The translations under genes and the position numbers were made by a program. A stretch of DNA of 6,003 bases, from contig JACZST010000124.1 of assembly GCA_022574065.1 (NCBI GenBank), positions 1 to 6,003 of the forward strand, given 5' to 3'. Positions within the stretch are counted from its first letter, which is position 1. Each line of letters begins with the position of its first letter. Below the pieces are notes generated by a model. That model was not told the origin of the DNA and did not search any database. It was given only the letters and a program-made list of their open reading frames with translations. Shown piece by piece: positions 1 through 5,789 of the stretch. This DNA comes from Acidobacteriota bacterium. Lineage in GTDB: Bacteria; Actinomycetota; Acidimicrobiia; Spongiisociales; UBA5794.

Positions 1-489
1 GATTCCAGCAGCAACCCCGGCCACCGCCTCAGCGAAAGGGACGTCCGGGTCATAGTCGGCGCCGAAGAAGCTGAGGGCGCCCAGCGTGGTGTCGATGATC
101 CCGGCGACCCTCTCGATCGGCGGCATAGCGTCGAGCACTGCGTCCAACGCGTTTGGCACATCGAGGGTGACGACGGTGGAGGTGTCGGCGATCACGCTCG
201 CCGCGTCTGTGAATGAACCTGCGGCCAGGCTCGCCGCCGGAACCAGAGTGTCGAACGAGTCCGACACGATGGCCACGGTCTGCGCGGCCAGCGTCACCGT
301 ATCGTCGGCGGCTGCGATCGCGGTAGCGGTGACGGTGAGCGAACGGTCCATCGCCCCCGCTACCGACCACACCGCGACGACCCCCAGTAATGCCAGGATT
401 GCGGCAGCTACCAGGCCGGCGATCCCGACGGTGGTGAACAGCCGACCGAGCCTCGCATCGGCGGTTGCATGCTCGTCGATCGAGCTCAT
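1..489 (-). CDS. Membrane-anchored alanine-rich protein of unknown function, 5' part only
   Basis: This is the N-terminal 163 residues of a protein whose gene continues past the left edge of the window, so its full length is unknown. I do not recognise the family. A short polar N-terminus (residues 1-16, with Arg13 and Arg16) precedes one strongly hydrophobic segment at about residues 18-43, which fits a signal anchor with the N-terminus inside. The rest is rich in Ala, Val, Thr, Ser and Asp, looks largely helical, and would lie outside the membrane. There are no Lys or Cys residues in the visible part. The ATG at 489-487 overlaps the TGA of the upstream dehydrogenase gene as ATGA, and no strong ribosome binding site precedes it, so translational coupling is likely. 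The reading frame is open to base 1. A long helical extracellular region could suggest a sensor or a cell-envelope protein, but no domain motif supports either. Confidence 0.75.
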   Translation of the reverse strand, partial: MSSIDEHATADARLGRLFTTVGIAGLVAAAILALLGVVAVWSVAGAMDRSLTVTATAIAAADDTVTLAAQTVAIVSDSFDTLVPAASLAAGSFTDAASVIADTSTVVTLDVPNALDAVLDAMPPIERVAGIIDTTLGALSFFGADYDPDVPFAEAVAGVAAGI

Positions 490-2000
490 CCGAATTCGAT
501 GCCCTGGGCGAGCGGTAGATCTCCCGACCAGTTGATAGTGACCGTCTGCCGGCGCATGTACGCCTTCCAGGCGTCGGAGCCCGACTCTCTCCCTCCGCCG
601 GTGTCCTTCTCCCCGCCGAAGGCTCCGCCGATCTCGGCACCTGACGTGCCGATGTTGACGTTGGCGATACCGCAGTCGGATCCAGCAGCGGACAGGAATG
701 TCTCCGCCGAGCGCACCGAGTCGGTGAAGATCGCCGACGACAGCCCCTGGGTGACGCCGTTGTTCATCGCGATTGCCTCCTGCACCGTGTCCACGTCGAT
801 CAGGTAGAGGATGGGGGCGAATGTCTCGATTTGAAGCAGCGGGGCATCTGCAGGCATCTTGATCAACGTCGGTTCGACGAAGTGGCCAGGGCCGTCGAGC
901 ACGCCGCCCCCGTACAGCAGCTCGCCGCCTTGTTCCTTGGCAATTGCAACGGCAGCAGAAAAGTCGTCGACGGCACGGTCATCCACGAGCGGCCCCATCA
1001 GCACGTCGTCGTCGAGCGGATCGCCGATCTTCACCTGCCCGTAGGCGTCGACAAGACGCTTGGCGATGAGGTCGGAAATGCCGCGCTGGACGATCAGCCG
1101 TCGCAGCGATGTGCATCTCTGGCCGGCGGTGCCGACGGCGGCGAACAGCGCCGCCCTGGTTGCCAGATCGGGATCGGAGTCCTCCATGACGATCAGCGCG
1201 TTATTGCCGCCGAGCTCGAGCAGCGAACGCCCGAGGCGTTGTGCAACCGCCGTGCCGACCTTCTCGCCCATGTTGCATGAGCCGGTTGCCGAGATCAGTG
1301 GGACCCTGCGATCGTTGATCAGCGTGTCTCCGATCTCGGACCCGGAGCCGATGACCAGGTTGAACACGCCTTCGAAGCCGGATCCCTCCATGATCCTTGC
1401 GGTCAAAGCGGTGGTTGCGATCGACGCCAACGGGACCTTCGAAGACGGCTTCCAGATGATGGTGTCACCACACACGGCGGCAAGAGTCGCGTTCCACGCC
1501 CACACTGCGACCGGGAAGTTGAACGCTGAGATGACACCGACCGGACCAAGCGGATGCCATTGCTCGTACATGCGGTGCCCCGGGCGCTCCGAAGCGATGG
1601 TGAGGCCGTAGAGCTGACGAGACAGACCGACGGCGAAATCGCAGATGTCGATCATCTCCTGTACTTCGCCTTCACCCTCCGCCTTGATCTTGCCCATCTC
1701 GAGCGCCACCAGGGCGCCGAGCGGTTCCTTGTATTCGCGCAGCAGATTCCCGAGTTTGCGGATGTAGTGACCGCGCTCGGGCGCGGGAAGCATCCGCCAT
1801 TCCTCGAAGGTGTCGACCGAGGAGCTGACCACGCGCTCGTAGTCGTCGCTCGTCGCGCGGGTGACGGTGCCAATCTGCTCTCCGGTCGAAGGGTTCTCCA
1901 CGGGCAGCTCGGAGCCGCCGGTGTCCACCCAGCTCCCGGCGAAGGCACCGGGATTGGTGTCCTCGAGCCCGAGTGCGGAGAAGATTGCGTCGCGGTTCAT
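486..2000 (-). CDS. amaB: ALDH7-family aldehyde dehydrogenase, probable L-piperidine-6-carboxylate (aminoadipate semialdehyde) dehydrogenase
   Basis: This 504-residue protein has the usual length of an NAD(P)-dependent aldehyde dehydrogenase. Visible motifs in order are the oxyanion-hole Asn in AFNFP (Asn161), the cofactor Lys in WKPS (Lys184), the general-base Glu in ELGGNNA (Glu262), the nucleophile in GQRCTS (Cys296) and the cofactor Glu in ETFAP (Glu392). ELGGNNA, the Arg just before the catalytic Cys (Arg295), EVQEMIDICDFAVGLSR and the NIGTSGAEIGGAFGGEK tail are typical of ALDH7. These enzymes oxidise alpha-aminoadipate semialdehyde, which is in equilibrium with cyclic piperideine-6-carboxylate, to aminoadipate in lysine or pipecolate breakdown. 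In human ALDH7A1 the Arg beside the Cys helps bind the substrate. The protein is cytoplasmic, with no signal peptide. The start is fixed by GAGGAGGT at 2014-2007, six bases upstream. The gene lies downstream of ridA and overlaps the next gene by ATGA. The family is secure; the exact substrate is inferred, and other ALDH7 substrates such as betaine aldehyde are possible. Confidence 0.93.
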   Translation of the reverse strand: MNRDAIFSALGLEDTNPGAFAGSWVDTGGSELPVENPSTGEQIGTVTRATSDDYERVVSSSVDTFEEWRMLPAPERGHYIRKLGNLLREYKEPLGALVALEMGKIKAEGEGEVQEMIDICDFAVGLSRQLYGLTIASERPGHRMYEQWHPLGPVGVISAFNFPVAVWAWNATLAAVCGDTIIWKPSSKVPLASIATTALTARIMEGSGFEGVFNLVIGSGSEIGDTLINDRRVPLISATGSCNMGEKVGTAVAQRLGRSLLELGGNNALIVMEDSDPDLATRAALFAAVGTAGQRCTSLRRLIVQRGISDLIAKRLVDAYGQVKIGDPLDDDVLMGPLVDDRAVDDFSAAVAIAKEQGGELLYGGGVLDGPGHFVEPTLIKMPADAPLLQIETFAPILYLIDVDTVQEAIAMNNGVTQGLSSAIFTDSVRSAETFLSAAGSDCGIANVNIGTSGAEIGGAFGGEKDTGGGRESGSDAWKAYMRRQTVTINWSGDLPLAQGIEFG

Positions 2001-2006
2001 GGGTGG

Positions 2007-2014
2007 ACCTCCTC
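2007..2014 (-). promoter_or_regulatory. Strong Shine-Dalgarno site of the ALDH7 gene
   Basis: Reading leftward, GAGGAGGT lies six bases before the ATG at 2000-1998. It is nearly a full anti-16S complement and supports that ATG as the start. Confidence 0.8.
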
Positions 2015-2019
2015 AGATC

Positions 2020-2049
2020 ACTACAAAGGGGACGGTAGTTCAGTCACAA
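2020..2049 (-). promoter_or_regulatory. Possible promoter of the ALDH7 gene with an overlapping small palindrome
   Basis: Reading leftward, TTGTGA (2049-2044) and TGTAGT (2025-2020) are separated by 18 bases, each matching the sigma-70-type consensus at four of six positions. They lie about 20 bases upstream of the dehydrogenase start. An interrupted palindrome, ACAAG-T-CTTGT (2046-2056), overlaps the -35 candidate and could be an operator half-site pair. This is weak pattern evidence; the gene might instead be transcribed from the ridA side. Confidence 0.25.
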
Positions 2050-2050
2050 G

Positions 2051-2124
2051 TCTTGTCTCCCTCAGGCAGAGGCCTTGGGGGTGGGCGTCTGGTTCGTCTC
2101 TCCCACAAAGTGGGGGAGACGAAG
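2051..2124. repeat. GC-rich intergenic palindromic element, possibly a dispersed repeat
   Basis: The stretch between ridA and the dehydrogenase contains a CTCCCTC-AGGCAGAGG block, then a run of G and GGGTGGG, then the 2093-2123 hairpin. GTCTCCCTC (2055-2063) can also pair with GGGGGAGAC (2112-2120), which competes with the hairpin. The arrangement of a CTCCCTC/GAGG block followed by a TCGTCTC...GAGACGA stem resembles short non-coding repeats scattered between genes in bacterial genomes. Only one copy is present here, so calling it a repeat rests on appearance alone. Confidence 0.35.
2093..2123 (-). terminator. 14-bp stem hairpin after ridA, possible terminator without a T-run
   Basis: TTCGTCTCTCCCAC (2093-2106) pairs with GTGGGGGAGACGAA (2110-2123) over 14 pairs, one of them a G-T wobble on the plus-strand reading, with a loop of three bases. 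The hairpin begins 9 bases past the ridA stop in the direction of transcription. No T-run follows it, so it is not a classical intrinsic terminator, but such T-less hairpins are often proposed as terminators or RNA stabilisers in high-GC actinobacteria. It could equally be part of a dispersed palindromic repeat. Confidence 0.5.
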
Positions 2125-2131
2125 AACTGGC

Positions 2132-2512
2132 TCATCTGGCCGCGATGACCTCGATCTCGACCAGGAATCCGCCGGGAAGCGCAGCCACCTCCACCGTCGA
2201 ACGGGCCGGACGCGACTCGCTCAGGTACACCTCGTAGACGCCGTTGACCGATGGGAAGTCGCCGATGTCGTCGAGGTAGATCGTCGTCTTGACGATATCG
2301 TCGTAGCCGAGACCGAGGTCGTCCAGTACCCGGCCGATGTTGCGCATCACCTGGTGGGTCTGCTCTTCAACGTCGCCATGGACCGGTTCGTTGCTCTCCG
2401 GATCGAGCGCCACCTGACCGGAAAGGAACACGAAGCCGTTGGCTTCGGTGGCAACGCTGTACGGGCCAATAGGGCGCGGCGCGCCCGGAACTTCGTGAAC
2501 CTGCTTTGGCAT
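2132..2512 (-). CDS. ridA: RidA family (YjgF/YER057c/UK114) reactive-intermediate imine deaminase
   Basis: This 126-residue protein has the normal RidA length and covers the whole single domain. RidA proteins form trimers whose inter-subunit clefts hydrolyse reactive enamines and imines, such as 2-aminoacrylate made by PLP enzymes, to stable keto acids. The diagnostic features are GPYS near the N-terminus (Tyr18), SGQVALDP (residues 31-38), VKTTIYLDD, and RPARSTVEVAALPGGFLVEIE near the end. The catalytic Arg of that last motif is Arg104, and the conserved acidic residues are Glu119 and Glu121. The key Arg is therefore present, as in deaminase-active members. The ATG at 2512-2510 is supported by GGAGGT at 2521-2516. 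The gene follows the Fe-S carrier gene after 102 bases and precedes the ALDH7 gene on the same strand after 131 bases. Because the ALDH7 substrate is in equilibrium with a cyclic imine, a shared job in amino-acid catabolism is plausible, but it is inferred. Confidence 0.93.
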   Translation of the reverse strand: MPKQVHEVPGAPRPIGPYSVATEANGFVFLSGQVALDPESNEPVHGDVEEQTHQVMRNIGRVLDDLGLGYDDIVKTTIYLDDIGDFPSVNGVYEVYLSESRPARSTVEVAALPGGFLVEIEVIAAR

Positions 2513-2577
2513 GCGACCTCCGTGGGCTGGAAAGTCAGCCTACGGGACGACAATCAAGAGGGTGCTACGAACGACGC

Positions 2578-2589
2578 GTGGCGCGCCAC
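2578..2589. repeat. Perfect 12-bp palindrome between the Fe-S carrier gene and ridA
   Basis: GTGGCGCGCCAC is its own reverse complement and lies in the 102-base gap between the Fe-S carrier stop (2615) and the ridA start (2512). It could be an operator or a weak hairpin, but it has no loop and no T-run, so its role is open. I see no convincing promoter in the rest of this gap. Confidence 0.3.
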
Positions 2590-2614
2590 ATCTGGGGACC
2601 CTACGAGTACCCGC

Positions 2615-2962
2615 TTACCGTTTTCCGCAGGTGCAGCTGTGCCCGGTCTCGTTCGGGTTCTCAATGGCGAATCCAGCGCCCTTGATACCCTCGTCGCGGA
2701 AGTCAATCGTCGCTCCGATGAGGCGGGGGACACTTTCCGCGTCGATGACCAGCTTGACTCCTCCGGTCTCGGTGACCGTGTCGGTTGAGTCGATGGCGGT
2801 ATCGAATCGCATGTCGTAGCGGAAGCCGGCGCAACCGCCGGGTACGGCCATGAGCCGGAGAAACAGATCGTGGTCCTCTTCCTGGGCGATCAGCTCGCTC
2901 ACCTTGGCGGCGGCGTCTGCGGTCATCATGACCGGCGTTTTCGTTCGCTCATCGAGTGTCAT
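2615..2962 (-). CDS. erpA: A-type iron-sulfur cluster carrier (HesB/IscA/ErpA family)
   Basis: This 115-residue protein matches the usual 105-120 residue A-type carrier. A-type proteins bind Fe-S clusters through three cysteines and pass them to apo-enzymes in the cytoplasm. The three are here: Cys44 in PGGCAGFRY, and Cys110 and Cys112 in the C-terminal HSCTCGKR. The common C-terminal form is CGCG; here the residue between the cysteines is Thr. FAIENPNETG just before it is also typical. The frame is open back to an ATG at 3001, but the ATG at 2962-2960 is preferred because GAGGAGG (2973-2967) lies four bases before it and family homology begins just after it. The gene is divergent from mrp, another Fe-S assembly gene, which supports the assignment. 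From memory it closely resembles the mycobacterial ErpA/IscA-like protein. The symbol erpA rather than iscA or sufA is a choice the sequence alone does not settle. Confidence 0.92.
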   Translation of the reverse strand: MTLDERTKTPVMMTADAAAKVSELIAQEEDHDLFLRLMAVPGGCAGFRYDMRFDTAIDSTDTVTETGGVKLVIDAESVPRLIGATIDFRDEGIKGAGFAIENPNETGHSCTCGKR

Positions 2963-2966
2963 CTGG

Positions 2967-2973
2967 CCTCCTC
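2967..2973 (-). promoter_or_regulatory. Shine-Dalgarno site that decides the Fe-S carrier start
   Basis: GAGGAGG, read leftward, lies four bases before the ATG at 2962. It supports that start over the upstream in-frame ATG at 3001, which would add 13 residues and has no such site. Confidence 0.75.
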
Positions 2974-2990
2974 GCGATTCATTGATACGC

Positions 2991-2996
2991 AGTATA
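2991..2996 (-). promoter_or_regulatory. Candidate -10 element (TATACT) for the Fe-S carrier gene
   Basis: Read leftward, TATACT matches the TATAAT consensus at five of six positions and lies 28 bases before the ATG at 2962, giving a short leader that would contain the GAGGAGG site. No good -35 is visible at 16-18 bases upstream, which is common in high-GC bacteria or where an activator helps. Confidence 0.45.
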
Positions 2997-3035
2997 TCCA
3001 CTATCGGCGTGTGGTGAATACCAGTTGACCACCGA

Positions 3036-3041
3036 TAGAGT
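3036..3041 (+). promoter_or_regulatory. Candidate -10 (TAGAGT) for leaderless transcription of mrp
   Basis: TAGAGT fits the TANNNT pattern of actinobacterial -10 elements and ends seven bases before the ATG at 3049. That is the spacing expected if the transcript starts at the A of the start codon. Neither possible mrp start has a Shine-Dalgarno site, which fits leaderless initiation. The evidence is positional only. Confidence 0.3.
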
Positions 3042-3048
3042 CGCGCGC

Positions 3049-4194
3049 ATGGTGGATCGAGCCGATGTCGAGGCTGCCCTGCGAGGCGTGATCGACCCTG
3101 AGCTCGGCGCAGACGTCGTCGAGCTTGGGATGGTCGGCGACGTCATCATCGACGGTGGCAACGTGGTCGTCGAGATCGCGCTCACCATCGCGTCCTGTCC
3201 GATGAGGGACCAGATCGAGGTCGACGTTGTCAGGAAGGTGGCCGCCCTCGCCGGCGTGGAGTCGGTTTCCGTCCAGGTCGGGGTGATGAACGACGAGCAG
3301 CGCACCAAGCTCATGGAACGAGCCCGATTGCGGGCCCGCGAACACGCCGATCCGACGATGGTGAGCCCGACAACAAGGGTGCTTGCGGTGTCGAGCGGCA
3401 AGGGCGGGGTAGGAAAGTCCTCGGTGAGCGTCAACCTGGCGCTTGCGATCGCCGAGCTCGGTTACCCGACCGGCCTGCTCGACGCCGATATCTGGGGGTT
3501 CTCGATTCCCCGCATGCTCGGGGTGACCGGCGAGCGGCTTGCCGCGGGCGAGAGCCGCAAGATCGTTCCCCTGCATGTCGCAGGCCTGGACGTGGTGAGC
3601 ACCGGCCTGCTGCTCGACGACGAGGGCACCGCGCTCATGTGGCGAGGACTGATGCTGTCGAAGGCGCTCCAGCAGTTCCTCACCGATGTGGCGTGGAGCG
3701 ACCAGCTTCAATACCTCATCATCGATATGCCGCCTGGCACCGGAGACGTGCAGATGGCTCTGTCGAGAATGCTGCCGCAGGCGGAGATGGTGGTCGTGAC
3801 CACTCCACAGCAGGCCGCACAGAAGGTGGCGGCACGCGTCGCCGACATGGCGCGTCGCTCCCACATGCCGATCGTGGGGGTCGTCGAAAACATGTCGTGG
3901 TTCACGACCGACGACGGCGACCGCTATGAGCTGTTCGGTTCCGGTGGTGGCGAAGAGCTCGCCATCGACCTCGCCGTGCCGCTGCTTGGTCAGGTGCCGC
4001 TGGATCCCAACGTGGTGGCAGGCGGCGATGAAGGGCGCCCGGTTGTAGGCGAGGGCCAGGCCGGTCCGGCAGCAGAGGCATTTCGGGGTATTGCCAAGCG
4101 CGTCATCGAACTCGTTCCTCCGGCCGATCAGGACACTTGCACCGCCCGTGTCGCTGTGCTCGCCGAACAGCTCGAGACCCAACTGGCCGGCTAG
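3049..4194 (+). CDS. mrp: Mrp/ApbC-family Fe-S carrier P-loop ATPase with N-terminal MIP18 domain
   Basis: This 381-residue cytoplasmic protein belongs to the Mrp/NBP35 ATPases, which help deliver Fe-S clusters to target enzymes. An N-terminal MIP18 (DUF59) domain (about residues 3-85) shows VIDPEL, VELGMV and the conserved Cys50 in TIASCPM. The ATPase domain (about 110-352) has the deviant Walker A GKGGVGKS (117-124, signature Lys118), DADIWG (145-150), IPRMLG, the switch-II-type DMPPGTGD (226-233), TTPQQAA and ENMSWF (280-285). The CxxC after ENMS that bridges a cluster in ApbC and Nbp35 is absent: the stretch reads TTDDGDRYELFG. From memory, mycobacterial Mrp also lacks it. A C-terminal tail follows, with Cys364. 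I chose ATG 3049; an in-frame TTG at 3025 would add eight residues, and neither has a clear ribosome site. The gene is divergent from the A-type carrier. Its stop codon TAG lies in the CTAG at the edge of an insertion sequence, and the product is intact. Confidence 0.93.
   Translation: MVDRADVEAALRGVIDPELGADVVELGMVGDVIIDGGNVVVEIALTIASCPMRDQIEVDVVRKVAALAGVESVSVQVGVMNDEQRTKLMERARLRAREHADPTMVSPTTRVLAVSSGKGGVGKSSVSVNLALAIAELGYPTGLLDADIWGFSIPRMLGVTGERLAAGESRKIVPLHVAGLDVVSTGLLLDDEGTALMWRGLMLSKALQQFLTDVAWSDQLQYLIIDMPPGTGDVQMALSRMLPQAEMVVVTTPQQAAQKVAARVADMARRSHMPIVGVVENMSWFTTDDGDRYELFGSGGGEELAIDLAVPLLGQVPLDPNVVAGGDEGRPVVGEGQAGPAAEAFRGIAKRVIELVPPADQDTCTARVAVLAEQLETQLAG
4191..4194. repeat. Left CTAG, probable target-site duplication of the insertion sequence
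   Basis: CTAG occurs directly outside both inverted repeats (4191-4194 and 5954-5957). The left copy contains the mrp TAG stop. A 4-bp palindromic duplication is the simplest reading; because CTAG is palindromic it could instead be counted as part of a 15-bp inverted repeat. Confidence 0.65.
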
Positions 4195-4205
4195 GAGTCT
4201 GCTGA
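4195..4205 (+). repeat. Left terminal inverted repeat of the insertion sequence
   Basis: GAGTCTGCTGA is an exact reverse complement of 5943-5953. With the flanking CTAG and one further base on each side, the match extends to 16 bp (4190-4205 with 5943-5958). Inside position 4205 the two ends diverge, with only loose similarity in a G/T-rich stretch. Confidence 0.9.
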
Positions 4206-4259
4206 TTAATCCTGGTGGTGGTGCTCGCGTTTTGATGGCGGGTTGGCGAGACTGCGGGT

Positions 4260-5789
4260 ATGCAGGGCACCAGTGATCCGAATTTGGAGTTGTTAGACGC
4301 CGGTGTCGTGGTGGGGCATCTGGTCCCGGCCGGCTCGGTGTACACGTTTTTGGCGGAGCATCGCCAGCGGTTGTTCCCCGATGCGATGTTCGCTGATTTG
4401 TTCCCGTCGCCGCGGGGCCGCCCGTCGGTGCCGGCCGATGTGGTCGCCACTGTGATGGTGCTCCAGTCCTTGGAGGGCCTGTCGGACCGGGACGCCATAG
4501 ATGCGCTACGTACCGACTTGAAGTGGAAGGTGGCGGCTGGGGTGGCGTTGACCGACGAGGGGTTCCACCCCACGGTGTTGACGTTGTGGCGGAACCGACT
4601 GCGGGTCTCTCAGGCCCCGGAGCGGATCTTCGACGCGGTGCGTGCCGTGGTGACCGACACGGGGGTGTTGACGGGCCGGACCCGCCGGGCGCTGGACTCC
4701 ACGTTGCTCGATGATGCGGTGGCGACCCAGGACACCGTCACCCAGTTGGTGTCGGTGATCCGCCGCATGCGCCGTGCGTTTCCGGTGGCGGCGGCGGTTG
4801 AGGTGTCGGCCCATGACTACGAGGCGGGTAGCAAACCGTCCTGCGCCTGGGACGACCCGGTGGCCCGCGACGAGCTGGTGACCGGACTGGTCAACGACGC
4901 TGTCGCTATTTTGGGCGCGTTCGACGGTGTCGACCTCGACGATGAGCAGACCCGGCTGGTGGGGCTGCTGGGCTTAGTTGCGGGCCAGGACGTCGAACCC
5001 GGCGAAACGGAAGGCACCTGGCGGGTCGCTCGCCGTGTCTCTAAGGATCGGGTGATCTCAACGGTTGATCCCGAGACCCGTCACATGCACAAGTCCCCGT
5101 CCGCCTATCGGGACGGATACAAAGCGCATCTGGCGGTCGAGCCGGAGACCGGGATCATCACCGGATGTGATCTCACCCCCGCCAACACCGGCGACGGCCC
5201 GGTCGGTGTCGGGCTCCTGGTCGACGAGGAACCCGGCCTTGAAGTGCTCGGCGACTCGGCCTACGGATCCGGGCCGGTAAGAGCCGACCTGCAGGCCGCT
5301 AACCACACCGCAGTGATCAAACCCTTGCCGTTGCATCGCAATCGGAGACTCGGTGACGACCAGTTCACCCGCGACGACTTCACCATTGACTACCAGGCCG
5401 GCACCGTCACCTGTCCCCAGGGCCACACCCTTACCATCGACGCCGCCGGGGTCGCCAGGTTCCGGAAACGCTGCGACGGGTGCCCGGTACGGTCCCGCTG
5501 CACCGCCGCTGCCGGCGGGAAAACCTTCAAGGTCACCGCACACGACCAGTTTCTCGCCGCAGCCCGCGCCGACTGGCGTAACAGAATCGATGCTTACCGG
5601 CAGCATCGCCCCATGGTGGAACGATCCATCGCCTGGCTCGTCGCCAACGGACACCGCCGCGTCCGCTACCGCGGCGTCGAACGCAACCGTATCGCCCTCT
5701 CCGTCCGGGCCGCCACCATCAACCTACGGCGACTCATCAACTTGGGTCTCACCTGGAACTCGGCGGGCTGGTCGATCGCTCCGCCGTAG
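4260..5789 (+). CDS. IS1182-family DDE transposase, intact
   Basis: This 509-residue protein catalyses cut-and-join of the surrounding element. The N-terminal part (about residues 35-115) is the DUF772 DNA-binding region, seen in RGRPSVPADVVATVMVLQ, LEGLSDRDAIDALRTDLKWK and FHPTVLTLWRNRL. The RNase-H-like catalytic core has Asp146 in RALDSTLLDD, Asp332 in VLGDSAYGS and Glu454 in RPMVERSIAWL, followed by the basic RNRIALSVRAATINLRRL. HKSPSAYRDGYKAHLAV (277-293) is also typical of the family. Between the second Asp and the Glu is a cysteine-rich insert (Cys385, Cys405, Cys408, Cys414) that could bind zinc. The frame has no stop or obvious frameshift, so the enzyme may be active. The ATG at 4260 has no strong ribosome site, only a loose GCGGGT directly before it, consistent with low transposase expression. 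The catalytic positions were assigned by motif reading, not alignment. Confidence 0.93.
   Translation: MQGTSDPNLELLDAGVVVGHLVPAGSVYTFLAEHRQRLFPDAMFADLFPSPRGRPSVPADVVATVMVLQSLEGLSDRDAIDALRTDLKWKVAAGVALTDEGFHPTVLTLWRNRLRVSQAPERIFDAVRAVVTDTGVLTGRTRRALDSTLLDDAVATQDTVTQLVSVIRRMRRAFPVAAAVEVSAHDYEAGSKPSCAWDDPVARDELVTGLVNDAVAILGAFDGVDLDDEQTRLVGLLGLVAGQDVEPGETEGTWRVARRVSKDRVISTVDPETRHMHKSPSAYRDGYKAHLAVEPETGIITGCDLTPANTGDGPVGVGLLVDEEPGLEVLGDSAYGSGPVRADLQAANHTAVIKPLPLHRNRRLGDDQFTRDDFTIDYQAGTVTCPQGHTLTIDAAGVARFRKRCDGCPVRSRCTAAAGGKTFKVTAHDQFLAAARADWRNRIDAYRQHRPMVERSIAWLVANGHRRVRYRGVERNRIALSVRAATINLRRLINLGLTWNSAGWSIAPP

Noticed and set aside
86..535. Plus-strand open frame of 149 codons at the left edge
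   Set aside because: The opposite strand carries a better candidate with an ATGA overlap to the dehydrogenase and a clear membrane segment.
1554..2237. Plus-strand open frame of 227 codons over the dehydrogenase start and the intergenic region
   Set aside because: It runs antisense through strong ALDH7 coding sequence and into ridA, with no ribosome site or recognisable domain.
2578..2589. Intrinsic terminator for the Fe-S carrier gene at GTGGCGCGCCAC
   Set aside because: It is a palindrome without a loop or a following T-run, so I list it only as a palindrome.
2963..3001. N-terminal extension of the Fe-S carrier from the ATG at 3001
   Set aside because: The strong GAGGAGG site four bases before the ATG at 2962 lies inside this extension, and a TATACT -10 candidate lies within it too.
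3001..4182. Long open frame of 393 codons on the minus strand opposite mrp
   Set aside because: It mirrors the mrp codons in a high-GC gene, has a His/Arg-rich composition without family motifs, and mrp carries clear domain motifs across the same region.
5058..5654. Minus-strand open frame of 198 codons inside the transposase
   Set aside because: It is the complement of conserved transposase motifs, and its Gly/Val-rich translation resembles no protein I know.
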